Below are positions 26,197 to 38,745 of a stretch of DNA of 64,000 nucleotides, piece after piece. Origin of the DNA: Stercorarius parasiticus (Eukaryota; Chordata; Aves; Charadriiformes; Stercorariidae). Position 1 is the stretch's first letter; each line of letters starts with the position of its first letter. Made by a program: the position numbers and the translations under genes. Where the stretch lies: assembly GCA_013396915.1 (NCBI GenBank), contig VWZL01000197.1:266094-330093 (forward strand), written 5' to 3'. Under the pieces are notes generated by a model. The model was not told the DNA's origin and ran no database searches. It saw only the letters and a list, made by a program, of their open reading frames with translations.

Positions 26197-27482
26197 ATAA
26201 TTTTATGTTTAATAGCTGGCTGTTCATACAGTTCAGAAACTACACCAGCGTCCCTGTGTTTTGCAGTGGCCACAGAAATCTTTATGGCTAATCTGAACAG
26301 GATGTTATAAACCAACTGGATACCCCACATGACTCTGTGCAGATGCTGTATAGAGACATCTTCCTTATCAGTGAAAAAAAAAAAAAGTTAAAAAAAGAGT
26401 TCTCTGAAGCCAGTGCTTTCAGAAGCAATCTGAAACAGTTCTAACATTGAAGTAGTTATGATCTTTTTGTGGAAGTAATAGCCCACTTGCAGATAAGTAT
26501 TTAGGGTAAATTTAGTCTGTATTTGCTTCAGGTAGACTTGTATAGTGAGCTTTGTACCCCAAGTTCATGAAAATGGTTTGTTTTGGCTGGTTAGCTTAAT
26601 AGAGTTTAGCAAAACCCTTTTATTTCTGTAGACACTGGTCTTAATGTTTCAGCCCTCCCCTTGCTCCGAGGCGGGCTGCAGGAAGCCCTGCTGTAACATG
26701 CCGGTCCCTTCCCTCTCTTTCACGAGAGAGGGGTTGAGTCCCACAGAATTTGAGCTCATTTGTCATGTTCTGGTGCTGCATCATCCCAGGCTGCTTTTCA
26801 TGCCCTATTTTACTTCCCCATCTTTCTTCATTTGCATTCCCCTCCTTGCCGTTTCTTACACACCCACAGGTATCCATTTCCTTAGGTTTGCAGAAGATCT
26901 CCCACTCTTCCAGCAGCACCCTGTCTGCTCATTCGGATCCCTTCTTAGAACTAACGTCTTCCAGGAAATTCTTCCTCCTTCGCCGTCGCTAATATAATCT
27001 CTCCTGCATTCTCCTTTATCATTTTTTCTATGTCCTGTTTTCTGTTTTCTGTCAGAGTTTCTGCAAGGCAGGGAGTGTGTCTGGTCAGGTTGTTCTTTAC
27101 CATATATACTTGAAATACATGCGGTGAAATATTGCTCATATTAGAATCCTGAAAAAGAGAATCTTGAGCCTTTATAAATATTCACCAATACGCTTCTGGT
27201 GCTTTGTAACATCTTAATTCAAAGGGTACCAGGAGCCAAGAGACTAGTTCAGCATCAGCTTATCTGGCTGGTGTAGATCATGGGTAAAACCCTGGCTCCT
27301 CTGCAGCACTGCAGACCTATAGCTACGCCTCTACATAATAATAAATATTATTAAAAAAGCAGCTGCTACTGTTTCTGAAATGAATTTAAAAGTTTGATTT
27401 TATAATTTTCAGCTATGAGACATGTTTAATAGATGAGCTGAATTTGTATTTGTCTTTGGAAACGTGTTATGTCCAACCGTAG
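26197..27482. other. Non-coding stretch
   Basis: 26640-27000 is pyrimidine-rich on the plus strand and holds overlapping frames (117 codons plus, 92 codons minus) with no family resemblance. No repeat is recognised. An AT-rich patch with ATAATAATAAATATTATT lies near 27338. Confidence 0.45.
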
Positions 27483-27567
27483 GTGTGTGCGTGTGTGTAT
27501 CGGTATGTTGTGTCTCTGTGTTTATCTATTCATGTATGTACAGTGTGTCTGTGTGCACGTGCTACAC
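27483..27567 (+). repeat. Degenerate GT-rich microsatellite
   Basis: Interrupted GT runs (GTGTGTGCGTGTGTGTAT, then TGTGTCTCTGTG, TGTATGTACAGTGTGTCTG and TGTGCACGTG) look like an old dinucleotide repeat broken up by substitutions. Confidence 0.7.
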
Positions 27568-27906
27568 ATTAAAATACTGAACTAACACAACCAGATTTTT
27601 ATTTCGCATGAGTGAGCTGTGAAGAAAGAACTCACTCGTGTTATACTACAGTAAAAGCGGTAATAAAAAGACTGGATTTTAGGCCCGTAGCTAAATGGTT
27701 AGTTACACATAAACATGCACACGTATTTGAGAGCAAAGGAGAGATATGTGGGAGATAAAAGAGAACAAATGGACAACTTATAATTACATGTATTTTAGTT
27801 CATCTGGTATCCAGATGATCATCCTTGATTCTGACGGTTTTGACAAATCAGTTTATTAGACCTGTAAATGTAGCTCAGGGCTGTGCAGTAGGCAAGGGAA
27901 CACTGA
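27568..27906. other. Non-coding stretch
   Basis: AT-rich sequence with no recognised feature. Confidence 0.5.
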
Positions 27907-27932
27907 TTTTTTTTTTTTTTTTTTTTTTTTTT
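27907..27932 (+). repeat. Poly-T tract, 26 bases
   Basis: This is an uninterrupted run of 26 T, the longest homopolymer in the window. It could be the tail of a minus-strand retrocopy, but the sequence just downstream is not recognisable as one. Confidence 0.9.
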
Positions 27933-29071
27933 ATATTATATTCAGTCATTTCATTATTGGAGGTAAATACTGCTTGTACTTAGAAACACAACAGCTGGTC
28001 TCATGTGAGAAGGCAATCCACAGATTAACTTGCCAAATGTATTACCAGTTCATTTCACTGGACTGAGAACCTAAGGGTATTTTAATAGTTTTGACCTTGA
28101 TCAGACAAGAAAAAAACTGCCCTCATTCTCAAGTCAAACCTGCGACTTAAACGCTGATCTGCTCTACTGCAGCGTAGAGCGTGCCCCAGCAGCCTCCGTG
28201 GGCAGCAGGCTGAGAACTGAGTACTTGATCAAATAAACGGGTCAAATTCTGCGTTAAAAGGTGTGGTTGTGATCTCAGGTTTGCTCAGGAGGAGAGATGC
28301 TTGGGTTGCTGCTTCCGCTGGCTTCAGAGCTGTTGCGTGGAGCAGCCATGTAAGGGTTGTTAGTCTGCAAATTTGCATTTAAGCAAGGAGGTTTTAGTCA
28401 CATGTTTGCATATCTGATTTGACTCTAATGTGGATTTTTATGTTAAAAAAATTGGTTTTGTTCAGATTGATGTGTGCAACCTCTTCCCGTACCCTGACCC
28501 GTTCCTCCTGCAGTTGCAGGCCTTGCTCTCCGCAGGCCCGTGGCCAGGTTTGGTGCACGGTGCTGCACGCTCTGGATGCAAAATAAACAGAGATAGGTGT
28601 GTATCCAGCACTGGGGAAAGGAGCTTTGGTGGAAATGAAATTGCAGCAGATCTTCCAAAGAAAGACTGTTTTTTAACAGGTTTTTCCCTGGAACATTTTT
28701 TGTTCCATGGCAGTCTTCCTCCAAGGAAGGAGGGGGCTGGACCCTGCAGCCTTTCGGGGCTGGTGGGACCGTGTTCCAGCAGTCTTGGCCATTGCTGTCC
28801 CCAAGCAGCCTCTCCTCACAGGTTTCCCTGTCACCTCCCTGGGTGTGAAGGGAATCCCTGAGAACTCACACCCAAACTTGCCCAGTGTTGAAAATTGCTC
28901 GAGATCAGGCTTATTCAGTAGGGTAAACTCGCTTGTTGGTGCTCATCCAGGTGCAGTCCTTTGAATTGAGGTCTCCGGTGTCCACACGTATACGTGGGCC
29001 TGACTGTCTGCTTTCCTTCAGGAAGAGTTACGAGGGCTAAGGATTTACGGGTGGGACTTCTGAAAGCTCTT
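27933..29071. other. Non-coding stretch
   Basis: 28440-28960 is GC-richer and holds overlapping frames on both strands (143 codons on plus), which I judge to be chance. A perfect 12-bp palindrome lies at 28985-28996 and is listed separately. Confidence 0.45.
28985..28996. promoter_or_regulatory. Perfect palindrome CACGTATACGTG
   Basis: The 12-bp palindrome contains two ACGTG cores, one on each strand, and CACGTATACGTG reads the same on both. ACGTG is the core of bHLH-PAS and HIF-type sites. It is a bare sequence match with no other evidence of function. Confidence 0.3.
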
Positions 29072-29140
29072 GACATTGGCCTAATTCCGTTTCCTTTGAA
29101 GTTGAGGGAGCTTTACTGTTGATTTCGTTGGAAGCAAAGC
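29072..29140 (+). repeat. Ancient repeat relic, GGCCTAATTCC...GAAGTTGAGGGAG phrase
   Basis: GGCCTAATTCCGTTTCCTTT, then GAAGTTGAGGGAGC, then TTTACTGTTGATTTCGTTGG and AAGCA track the recalled amniote repeat phrase GGCCTGATTCTGCTCCCATT, GAAGTCAATGGGAG, TTTTGCCATTGACTTCAATGG, AAGCA. Orientation is given relative to the 11593 copy. Confidence 0.5.
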
Positions 29141-32100
29141 GCGGCAGACGCCGAGCACTTTCCAAGCACCATCCTCAGCTCCTGGCGCGGAGAAAAAAGG
29201 GGTTGAGCTTCCCTGTCCTCTTCAGAGCTGTGTGCTCTCATCCCAGGGGCCACCTGGTAAAACCACGTCTCCCTTCCCGTCTTCGAGTCTCTCCTTTCCC
29301 CTTCCCTGCTCCCTCCTGCGTGCGGCACCATGGCCAGGCATGAGTGCAAACAGATGAAGTGACAAAACCTGGAAGACACCAGCCACTTCTGACGGTGGCT
29401 GAAGCCTTAACACGGATTTTGTGTCTAATTTTTCTGTCTCATTTCTTAATCAGATCTTTTTCAAAGCCTGACGGTCACTTACCGTTAATTCTCTGTAAGA
29501 ACTCTTAGAAAGAATCTAGTTTCGAGATGTGGGATGGCCAAAAACGCTGCAATGCTTTTTCCATAAAACTTACATCTTATTTCCCAGTCCTGTGACTGCT
29601 TTTAAAAATAGCTCCTTCCTACATCTCCAAAATCCCTTCCCTTGCTCCATGATCTTTGAAGTGAGATAAACCAGACAAATATTGGGATTTTTTTTTTTTT
29701 TACTTTTTTTAATAACATTTACCAGATTAGCAAATAGGGATTTACTTTGCGCTTCCCTTCTACTGTGCTGTTTCTGTAAGAGAGAAGTCAAACTCTGTGT
29801 TATATACAGCTCCCTGCTCTGCTCAGCATTGCCTCAAGCTATCGGTTCCCGCAAAGGAAGAACAGATCCTTGAACTTGGATCTCTGAAACAAAACTCCTT
29901 CCATTTGATCTCGAAACCTGTTTTTAATTGCCATGTCTACAAATTACGTCTTCGGATGACAATATCCATATAAATATGTGTATATGATTTCATTTGATGT
30001 AACTGAGACATTGTCTGTGTCCATGGAGTGCTGTGAGACTTTGCCGTGCAGACTCGATCCTGCCGTCATTGATCCTGCAAGTATTCCTTCTTTCACCTAA
30101 AGTTCAATCGATTGTAATCAGATTAAAGCACAGTTTAAAGATACAACTTTTTGGTTCTTTCACTTAAACCTTATTTCGGTTGCTCGGCTGTGTTTCTGCA
30201 ATACTGCAATCTATTTTCAGCCTATTCAGGAGTCGCCATTTACTATTTTGGCCTGATCCTCTATTTCTAGCGTGGATGAAATGCGCGCTGGGGATTGCGG
30301 ATGGATGGTTGGAACAAGGGGCTTGTATGGTACAAAAAGAAATCCAGTGTTGTGATATTGTCCTGTTGGATTCAGTAAAAGCATGTTGTATTTTGGTGGG
30401 TTTAAAAAAAAAAAAGAATAATTAGACTGCAGAAAATCCTAGATTGCCATTTAGTACTTCTTCAAGTAAAAATAGAAGCTCTTTATTCCATTATTTCCTA
30501 GGGTTTAGAATAATTCAGAATCTGATTTTACTGAATGTTTGGACTTCATTTGTTAATAAGGCAGCAAGAGTAGTTTCCTTACTGCTTTATTCTCCAACCA
30601 TGTTTACTTTTTCATAGTAACAGAGATTTGTATTTTTTAAGAATTTCAGGGTGATTTAAGCATCCATTAATGTCTACTTCAACATGTTTTTACTAGTTTC
30701 GACATGTAATTTCCTGAACACACTGACACTTCCCACCCTCATACTCTTAAGGCAAATGTTGTTCCACCAACACCAGTTTTCTTACTTGTTCACTAAAATT
30801 TCCTCTTTGATTCTGCTAGTTGGCGATGAAAAAAAAGCTGAGTTTCCATTATCAGCTCAGATCAATAAATCTGAAGGAGAAAAAAAGAGGAAACCTCAAC
30901 TCAGGGGAGTCCCAGTCAGCAAACATTTACTGATAAAGAAAACACTCGTATATCTGACGCGTCATCAGCTCCCAGTGTTTGCTTACGCCCCAAGTGCTTG
31001 TCGCTACAAGAAGAAACTTACTGCTGCCGGAGCTGGGTTTCCACAGTGCCTCCGAGAGCTGCTTTTAGTGAGAGCTTTGGTTATGAACCACCAAGTAAAA
31101 TACAGTGGAGACTGCTGTTTTCAAGGAGTCTCAAAAGATGGGGGACTTCAAGGGACACTTCTGGGAATGTGCCAAAGTCGTGCTCAGTTGATGATGGGAA
31201 TGAAAGAGCGCTTGCTCTTGTTGCCCAAGTGTTGGGTGAACTTTGCCGTCACGGTTGATGAGATATAGAAACATTGCTTTATAGTTGCTGTGGCTCATGG
31301 TTTTCTGACCCTGATACTACAGCTAGATTGGTATTTATATTGTCGTTGCAATTCAACATTAATTTTTTTAAAAAATCGGAAGATAAAACAATACTGATTA
31401 GAGCAGGGAGTAATGCAAGAATTAACCTCATACTGAGGGAGCTGTACAGTAATGCTTTTTGGTTAGTGCCGTGTCTTGGTTATATTTCAGATAGGCTCTT
31501 AGTCTTATGAGCTGGAAAATCTTGAAACAAATACAGTAGGTTCAGCTGTGGTGTCTCCACTGAGAAGCATTATCCACACAAGAAGTCCTAAGGGGATGCA
31601 CGAGGTTGCTCGAATGCTTTGGGCCTGGATTTAAACCTACTTGCACTGCGAGTATCTGGAAAGAAATGAAAACTTTGTTTGTTTTGCAGTGTGTTACTTT
31701 CTTTAATTATTGAGTAGACCTCTGGCAGCTACCTTGAAGTATGGAAAAACTGACTCTGATTTATTTTCTCTTTGTCTTGCTGCTGTAGCATTTGATCTGA
31801 AATGTGATCGTTGGTTGTTGGAGTGATACCTGTGCAGATTAATTCTTTTTCCCGAAAGGATGTCATTCTATATGGTCATTTAGCGTTACATGAGTGTGAT
31901 TTCTCTTACGTGTTAAAGCCTTAAAGATAGTAGTAAATGTGTAGGTTGGTGTCTGTGTGGAAGGGTTCTTTGCAACGGAATTTAAACCCATCTCAGTTAT
32001 CTCTTGGGACTGAACGATGTTTAATGCTGTTATTTTAGAGAGAGCCTGAGCATGTCATAGGCAACTTTACAAATAATGTTATACCCTAAGTATAAATCTA

Positions 32101-33975
32101 TTCTATACAGCATGAAGAAGCTCTTAGACCAGGCAGACGGCTTAAGTGCCATGCTAGGAAGCACAAGGTTTGCAAACAGTTCTTTGAAACGAAGACTAGC
32201 ACAGCTATGAATCTTGGCAGAGTTGCTCTGAAGGGTTTACCTACCTCAGTTTCCCTCATTTTAATTAGATTTTATAATTTACAGTAGATTGGGACTTCCC
32301 AGTACAAATTGGGTGAAAGTTGAGATCTTCCCTCAGAAGATTGGAGACCTTCAATACACTGATATCCCTAATGTTTGCTCATTATTTTTGCAGGCAAATA
32401 GAGATTTAGCTTTGTTTATCTGTGGGATTAGTTGTTGGGATTGGCTTTGAAGCTCTGAGGATTATATTATGATGTTTGTGCACAACACTTTAGGAAATCT
32501 TTGCATTCCTGCAAGTATTACAAACACCGCTCATCTGTATGGTAAAAACAGTTAGATGGGAGCCACGCAAGTGGCAGCCGAAGCACCCTGAAGTCCCTTT
32601 ATCTCCTGTGAGGACTGCAGCCGGGTAGAATGAGCTGTTCTCCCTACCCAAAGGTGTGGGATCGGCATCTGATCCACCACTTCATTCCACGTGGGTTCAG
32701 CCCCTGGGTTCCTCTCCCGGCGCAGCGGTGAGGATGCCCGGAGCCTGGGCGGGAGGACCAGGGGGGCTGTATTGCCCCAGAGGAGTGAGGGCAAGGCCAC
32801 CAACAAATTCCTTGTAGGCCACGGTAGTGACAGATGGTAACTACTTTCAGTCATGACAAACTGGGCTGGATTTAAACTAGTGATTTAGAGCTGAAAGTCT
32901 CTGTATCCTATTCCATGAGCCCTCAAGTACTCGGGGCACACCTCATTAGTTTGATGGGAGAGAGAGAGTTTTGATTCTCCGTGTTTGCCAAATATCTGCC
33001 CTTTTGTCCGCTTCACTTTCTCCAAGGACTCCCTCCTTCTGATAAATCTCTGTCTAATTTGAGATTAGGTTGTTAATTGAAAAGGGGTCATTTCAGTTTT
33101 TAAAGTCTATTTCGCACTGGACTGTGTTGAAACTGGTTAAAGATCTTTCTAATCTTGACTCCAGGTGAGGGTTCCTGCCTCTGGATGTGCTTTGCTGCAT
33201 GTCCGGGCAGCTCAGGTGTTGGGATCGGGGAAGGAACCAGCTGGGAGGTGCTGGGAGCTTTCCTGGCCGGGGGGACATCATGCACAGGGCATTTGTCAGG
33301 GATTTCAGTGGACGGGCTGCAGAGGCGATCCTGCTGGAGTTTTACCACTGGATGCCAGTATATTCACTGTAAATTAAAATAATGATCACGTTCTGTGTCA
33401 ATTTCTCTTTCTGATGATATAATTCCTATTTCCAATGTACTCTGAGGGACGCTTTCCTGGAGACCTGAGCGTCTTCCTGAGCGGGACTCAGTGAAGCACT
33501 GAATGGCGTTCCCAAAGTTGAGCAGCCCTTAATATGTCGAAACCAGAGCTGAGTTGTACTCCTTAAGATCAAATTTGGGGTCAGAACCGAAAATGATTTT
33601 GAGGATATTGAGAACTGCCCACTTAAACCACCTGTTCTAGAAGTTAATGGGTCAATAAAAAAAAATAAAGCAGAAATAAGGATAACTATTTGATAATAAT
33701 ATAAAAAAGCCTGTCTGCTTTTTAACATTTTAATGGGAAGGGGGGTTAAGTTCAGCAATTTATTAACCAATAACATCCTAATGGGTTCTTTATTTTTTTT
33801 CTCATTATCTTCATTTTTGCATTTTAGTGTTTATTCCTTTTTCCTTATTTGGGTTATAGCATCTCATTTTTTTCTGTCCTTTCCCTCTCGGAATAATGAA
33901 AACCAAAAATACCACGCAGTAATGAGAAACAATAGTGTACAAAGATTAACGTCACAAACCCATCACTGACCTCAA
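29141..33975. other. Non-coding stretch, includes the longest chance ORF
   Basis: The window's longest open frame (30684-31268, plus, 194 codons) lies here. It crosses AT-rich and GC-richer sequence without a change of codon bias, has no recognisable domain and no splice setting, and about one such frame by chance is unsurprising in 64 kb of six-frame DNA. A GC-richer patch at 32560-32860 and poly-A runs near 29690 (T) and 30405 (A) are the only other landmarks. Confidence 0.45.
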
Positions 33976-34017
33976 TAACATTTCACAACATTTAGTTTTC
34001 ATTACAGTGAAATGTTA
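33976..34017. repeat. Perfect 11-bp inverted repeat, 20-base loop
   Basis: TAACATTTCAC at 33976-33986 is the exact reverse complement of GTGAAATGTTA at 34007-34017. It sits at the start of an AT-rich block. It could form a hairpin or bind a dimeric factor. No transposon ends or target-site duplication are seen around it. Confidence 0.6.
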
Positions 34018-34972
34018 CTGCATACTTTTTACATGAACTTCTGAAGAAAAATATATGATAGGGCTTTCCAAAAATACACATATGTTGGGAAATAAGACTT
34101 TTAAATCAAGAGTTTTACACATACACTGATCACATTTGACGAATCAGATGTATGGTATTAATTACTCTGAACACACAGCGCACAGCCTTAAACGTTTAGA
34201 AAGCAAAGATTTTCTGCTTTGCTGATACAGACACATGTCAAACATTCTTCAAAAGGTGCATTCGGACTTCTAGTGCTATTTGCTCCCTTTGGATGATGAA
34301 AGAACATTCAATTTTTAAATTGTATTTGTAAAAAGTATTGCTTGGCATAGAGTTTAGGAAAGAACATTTAGAACAGGTTGATCTGTAACACCACAAGCAG
34401 TCTGTTTTCTATCAATGATTCCTAGCCAGCTTATTAAACAGATTTATACAATGAAAGAATCTAATAACAAAAACATTCACCTCCTTTATTACTTGGCATT
34501 ATTTATGGCTCTTACTTTTTTTTAGCTACCTTTTTATATATCGGAATCTGCCAACATTGTATTTATAAAGTTTATGTACTAGCAGCATTTGTTGGGCAGG
34601 GATTTGGGTTACTTTATGTTTCTTTCCTCCTACGCTTATTATTACTAAATCCATACACAAATGCTTGTAAACATTTAAAAAAAGAAAAAAAATCTGGAGA
34701 AACTGAACGTTTAAAAAATTAATTAATTCTGGAGAAATGGGATTTTTAATGTACTTGCATTTTAGATATTCTCTCAATAGCAATCAGAAATAATGGTGCT
34801 TATGACCGAGCCCATTCCAAGGCTTGCTGTGTTCTCCAGAATCTTCCGTGTTGAATCATAGATCAGGAAGTGTTTACACGCTGAGAAATCAAAAGTTCCT
34901 CCTATGACTATCAATTCAAATCCCTAAATATCTATAATTACCACCCAAAGAACAACTTTGTCCTCAAGAGCT
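34018..34972. other. AT-rich block, possible conserved non-coding element
   Basis: About 900 bases are strongly AT-rich without repeats or frames longer than 85 codons, and contain several TAATTA and ATTAATTA-type cores (for example near 34720). The texture suits a developmental enhancer or simply AT-rich neutral DNA. Alignment is needed to tell. Confidence 0.25.
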
Positions 34973-35025
34973 CCTTCCTTCCCTTCCCTTCCCTTCCTCC
35001 TTCCTTCCTCCTGTCCGTCCGTCTG
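34973..35025 (+). repeat. CCTT/CCTTC microsatellite
   Basis: CTTCCTTCCCTTCCCTTCCC and related units continue to about 35015, then degrade into GTCCGTCCGTC. This is a pure polypyrimidine tetra/penta-nucleotide repeat on the plus strand. Confidence 0.85.
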
Positions 35026-37807
35026 AAGGCGACTGCGCTACAATGGTGCGTTTGTCGCCCCAGGATGGAGAGTTAATGGGAGCCATTGAGCCTTCTCCCA
35101 GCGGCTTCCAGTGCCAACTCCTCGCTCCCACATTGAGTCAGGGCTGGGCCTGGCACAGATTTAGCCGTGGAACTAAAATATAGCCTCCCTTTCCTATAGA
35201 TTGTTCTTTCCTGGCAAGGCAGATCTGCAGCATCACCAGTGGCCAGGGCAGCCGCCCTCAAAGGGGCACAACAACCTAGCGTTAAAACGGCTTATTTTCA
35301 GGAAGGCTGTTGCTTTCTTTGATGCTCCTGTGTGTGCACCAGACAGTCCCTTTGCTGAAGTTAGAAATGCCTTGAGATGCCTTTTCTGTATTCAGAGAGA
35401 GAAATACAGGATGGCATGTGAAAGAGGGACGGGCAGGCTTACTGTCGCACAGGACTCCGAGTTCCCACCAGCAAACCTGAGCAAAGGAAGGACAAAACGG
35501 GTGGTTTGTTCCAGCTCGGCACCCCGGCAAGAGGGAAGCAGCTCAACCCTTGGAGACACAGGGAGCCACTGGTTTCCCCACGCAAACAATAGCAGTAAAC
35601 CGTTAAAATAAATTAAAAGTGAGACGGAGAAACAGGGGAAGTTTTGCATTGAATTCTCTTGACTGAAAACTGCAGCTCTTGCAAACACCCCATTACCCGT
35701 GTGTCCCGCAGAGCAGGCTCAGGGCATCAGCTGGGGTGGGAAGGTTTTCCCCCCTCCCACCTGAAGCTTTGGTGGTTTATAATGACCAGTCCAGGAACAG
35801 ACACTGATACTGGCCCTCAGTTTGCTTTTGTCTCGCCCTCCCAGAAACGTTCCTCCTGAACGCCCGTGCTCTCGCTATTTCAGAAAAAAACCTTGTATTT
35901 TTTTTTCCACTGAGGTTAACCAAGCCTCCTTCTGTTTTGCTGCACTCAGCAGTTAAGGCCAAAGTTTACAAGAAAGGTAATTCCAGTCTTATTTTTAATT
36001 GTAATTAACTATGAGTAAAGAATCAAAATAATCCAGCTACTCTTTTGCTGAACCAAAGCGTTACATATAATGTGACAAAGAAAATGGCTTGCCCTTCAGC
36101 CGTTCGTTTTAGCAGCTCTGTTATTCCTAAATTACATAAACCTCTGGTGTCAGAGGGGAAAGAATATGAACCAGCTCAGATATTTCACTGGGATACGTTG
36201 CCCATAGTTGTGTCGGAATGTGCAATGCTTTTGAAGCACTTCAGATTATGATAAATTAGAAACACATAATTAAGAAAATTGGGAAGTCCAAGTAAAGAGG
36301 TCAGGAGTGAAAAATGTTGGTAATGAATTACAAGTGTCTCTGAGTTCATAAGAGCCGTACCTAGGCTTAGACTTTTGAAGGGAGTCTTTACCTTTTATTG
36401 CAAAAGGCGTTGGAGAAGCGGGAGCGTGGTGAGGAAGCTGAGCATGGCGTGGGCTCAGGGGCAGCACTGCCGAAAGGAGACGTTAATTGCTGTAAATGGT
36501 AGGAGAGACACATACGTGTGTATATGTAGATCCATATTCAACATAAGATGAAGATGGGAAACATTTTAACTCTCTAATTCCTAACTATATTCATTGATTA
36601 TGACCCAGAATCAAATTCTGAGCGTTTGCCCCTAATTGTGACAAATGCTGCTCTTTCTGAACCCATTGTTTAACTGGAACTGAACTCCTGTTTTCTCACC
36701 TGACACTCGCCCATATTGTGGTCACTCTTCTTGTGTGCGTAGAAGACAGTCCCAAGGGAGCAGCGGAAGTGTGTGAGGATCAATGGCACCATTGGTGATA
36801 AAGAAAGAAGTTGAACCAGCTCTTGAAAACGCAGCAAAATGTCAGATGTCCATGTTTAAAGCCCGTACCAAGGCGGATTTTAGTTGTGCTGCTGGCACTT
36901 CCACAGCCAAAAGTCCAAGCTGAGACGGACCTTGGCAGCATGATTAGGGTGATCTTCATTTAAAGATGAACTATTCTGGAACAATTTCTCCACTGTATCT
37001 GACACAAACAGGCTTTTCTTCAACACCAGACGTGCATGTCTTCTTGCTCCAGCTATTTTTTTCTTGAACAAACATATGTATTGTAGCCAATGCAAGGAAA
37101 ATCCCACTCACTATTTATGTTTGAGTTCCCTATGTCCCTTTAACAATATCCCAGTGTACTCATGGCCATATAGCATCTTGATCCAGATCCCACACTGTTT
37201 TCCTGGATTCCCCTTTGGAGACTTAAGTGCCACAAAGCAATTGGTCTTATTGAGTGACCTTCCATCCCAGAGGCGCTATTTTTTGGCCACTGAAATAGTT
37301 TCCTGTCCCTTTTCACAATTTTTGCTAAGTAGAGAGCACCTCTTACTGCGGATCTGAATTAAGAATATTTATCGGGACAAGCAACACAACCTGCAATGGC
37401 CAAAACTTCATTATGCTTAAGGATTTTATCTGCTGTCCTATCACTCTTCTACACATATCGGAGGTGTCATTTTGGTGATGCTGCTGGCCACCGTGCAAAG
37501 AATTGTTATGTATACAACATTTGAATATATTTGAAACAGCATATAGCTCTCAAAAGGGCAAAAGGTTTCTGTAGGACCCTGCGCTTGTGCGTTTCCTTTG
37601 AGGAATTTCCTTCTGTTTGCATATCCTTCTGTTGCAATATATAGATGCAGATACAGAAACAAATATATTTGGGTATATGTAGTGTGCATGCGTGCATATT
37701 AGGGTTAAATGCCACCAACTGATTTGTTGAGTGATTTCTGTAAGTAATAATGTGGAAAAATAACAGCATAGCGACTGTTCATCCCACAGCCAGCCTCAAA
37801 GGTGAGA
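35026..37807. other. Non-coding stretch
   Basis: 35030-35600 is GC-richer with a 136-codon plus frame (35201-35611) and opposing minus frames, none recognisable. 35900-37400 is AT-rich. No repeat family is recognised. Confidence 0.45.
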
Positions 37808-37831
37808 GAAGCCGAAGCCGAAGCCGTAGCC
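37808..37831 (+). repeat. GAAGCC hexanucleotide repeat, four units
   Basis: Three perfect GAAGCC units are followed by GTAGCC. The repeat is short and probably polymorphic. Confidence 0.85.
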
Positions 37832-38596
37832 CTTGCAGGACTGCCACGGCCTGTCCTCTCAGAGAGCAGCTGTATTTGGTGTAATCCCTGCAAAAACAAA
37901 CCAGTGATTTGACTGAAGAGGTTTTGGAAAACGGCAAAACAGGAGGGAAAATGGCACTTGGTAGAATCATTAAATTATAGAGATGTACCTGAGCATAAAG
38001 TCTAACAATTAGGCACTGCCAATTAGAATTCCCTGCTTCCTATTTAATGTATTTTGATATTTTGGATCACTGGATAACCTGCAGCTAATACTTAAAAAAA
38101 AGTAGTGTAAAGAAATCTCTTGCCCTGCTGTATATGTTCAGACTCCATTGAGATTCGGCAGCCGAAGCCCTGAATGGAAGGCTAAGCCTTCTCACCGGCT
38201 GGCGTCAGATTCCTTGTGGTTACTCTTTGTTTTTGTGGACACAGAGATTTAGATGTCTGCAGTCCCTTGAAAACCAGCAAGATGTCTGCTCACTGGCTGG
38301 TTTCGATTCATCCCGACACCGCCAAACACGCCCCTTCGTTTCACCCCTTTGTCAGCAGCAGAAGAGCTCGGATGCTCTGTGAAAGATTTGATGACACGGT
38401 CAAAATGTTTTCACTTGAATGCAACCCGGTGGCGACCCCACAATAAAGGCAATGGGAAGGAGCCATGCAAAGATCAGACGCCAATAAAGGCGGCAGTTAA
38501 CCTCTCCGGCCTGACTTTAAGGCACTATCTGCCTAAGAATTTGTAGCTGTATTTTAGCACCTAATGCTAAGAGATCTGCAACTGAAACCTTTCCTG
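37832..38596. other. Non-coding stretch
   Basis: No exon, RNA gene or repeat is recognised here. Confidence 0.5.
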
Positions 38597-38745
38597 GTTG
38601 ACTTTTCCTTTACCTTTCCTTTTTCTTTATCTCTCTTATCTTTTTTTATTCTTTACCTCTTCTTTTTTCTCCTTCTTTTCCTTTTTTTTTTGTTCTTTTC
38701 CTTTCTCCCCCCCCTTCCCTTTTTTTTTTTTTTATTTCTTTCTTA
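38597..38745 (+). repeat. 150-bp polypyrimidine tract
   Basis: The plus strand is almost only C and T for about 150 bases, including T runs of 9 and 14 and a C run of 8, with a few A and G interruptions. Such tracts can form triplex (H-) DNA. It is probably a degenerate TTTC/TTCC microsatellite. Confidence 0.85.

Noticed and set aside
30684..31268. 194-codon open frame, the longest in the window
   Set aside because: No recognisable domain, no splice setting or codon bias. With a stop roughly every 20 codons, a frame this long is not surprising somewhere in 128 kb of two-strand sequence read in three frames each.
32240..32275. CCTCAGTTTCCCTCAT, as in MIR
   Set aside because: Only about 16 bases match and no flanking MIR motifs are in order.
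35201..35611. 136-codon plus frame with opposing minus frames
   Set aside because: Overlapping frames on both strands in GC-richer DNA, no family resemblance and no splice sites.
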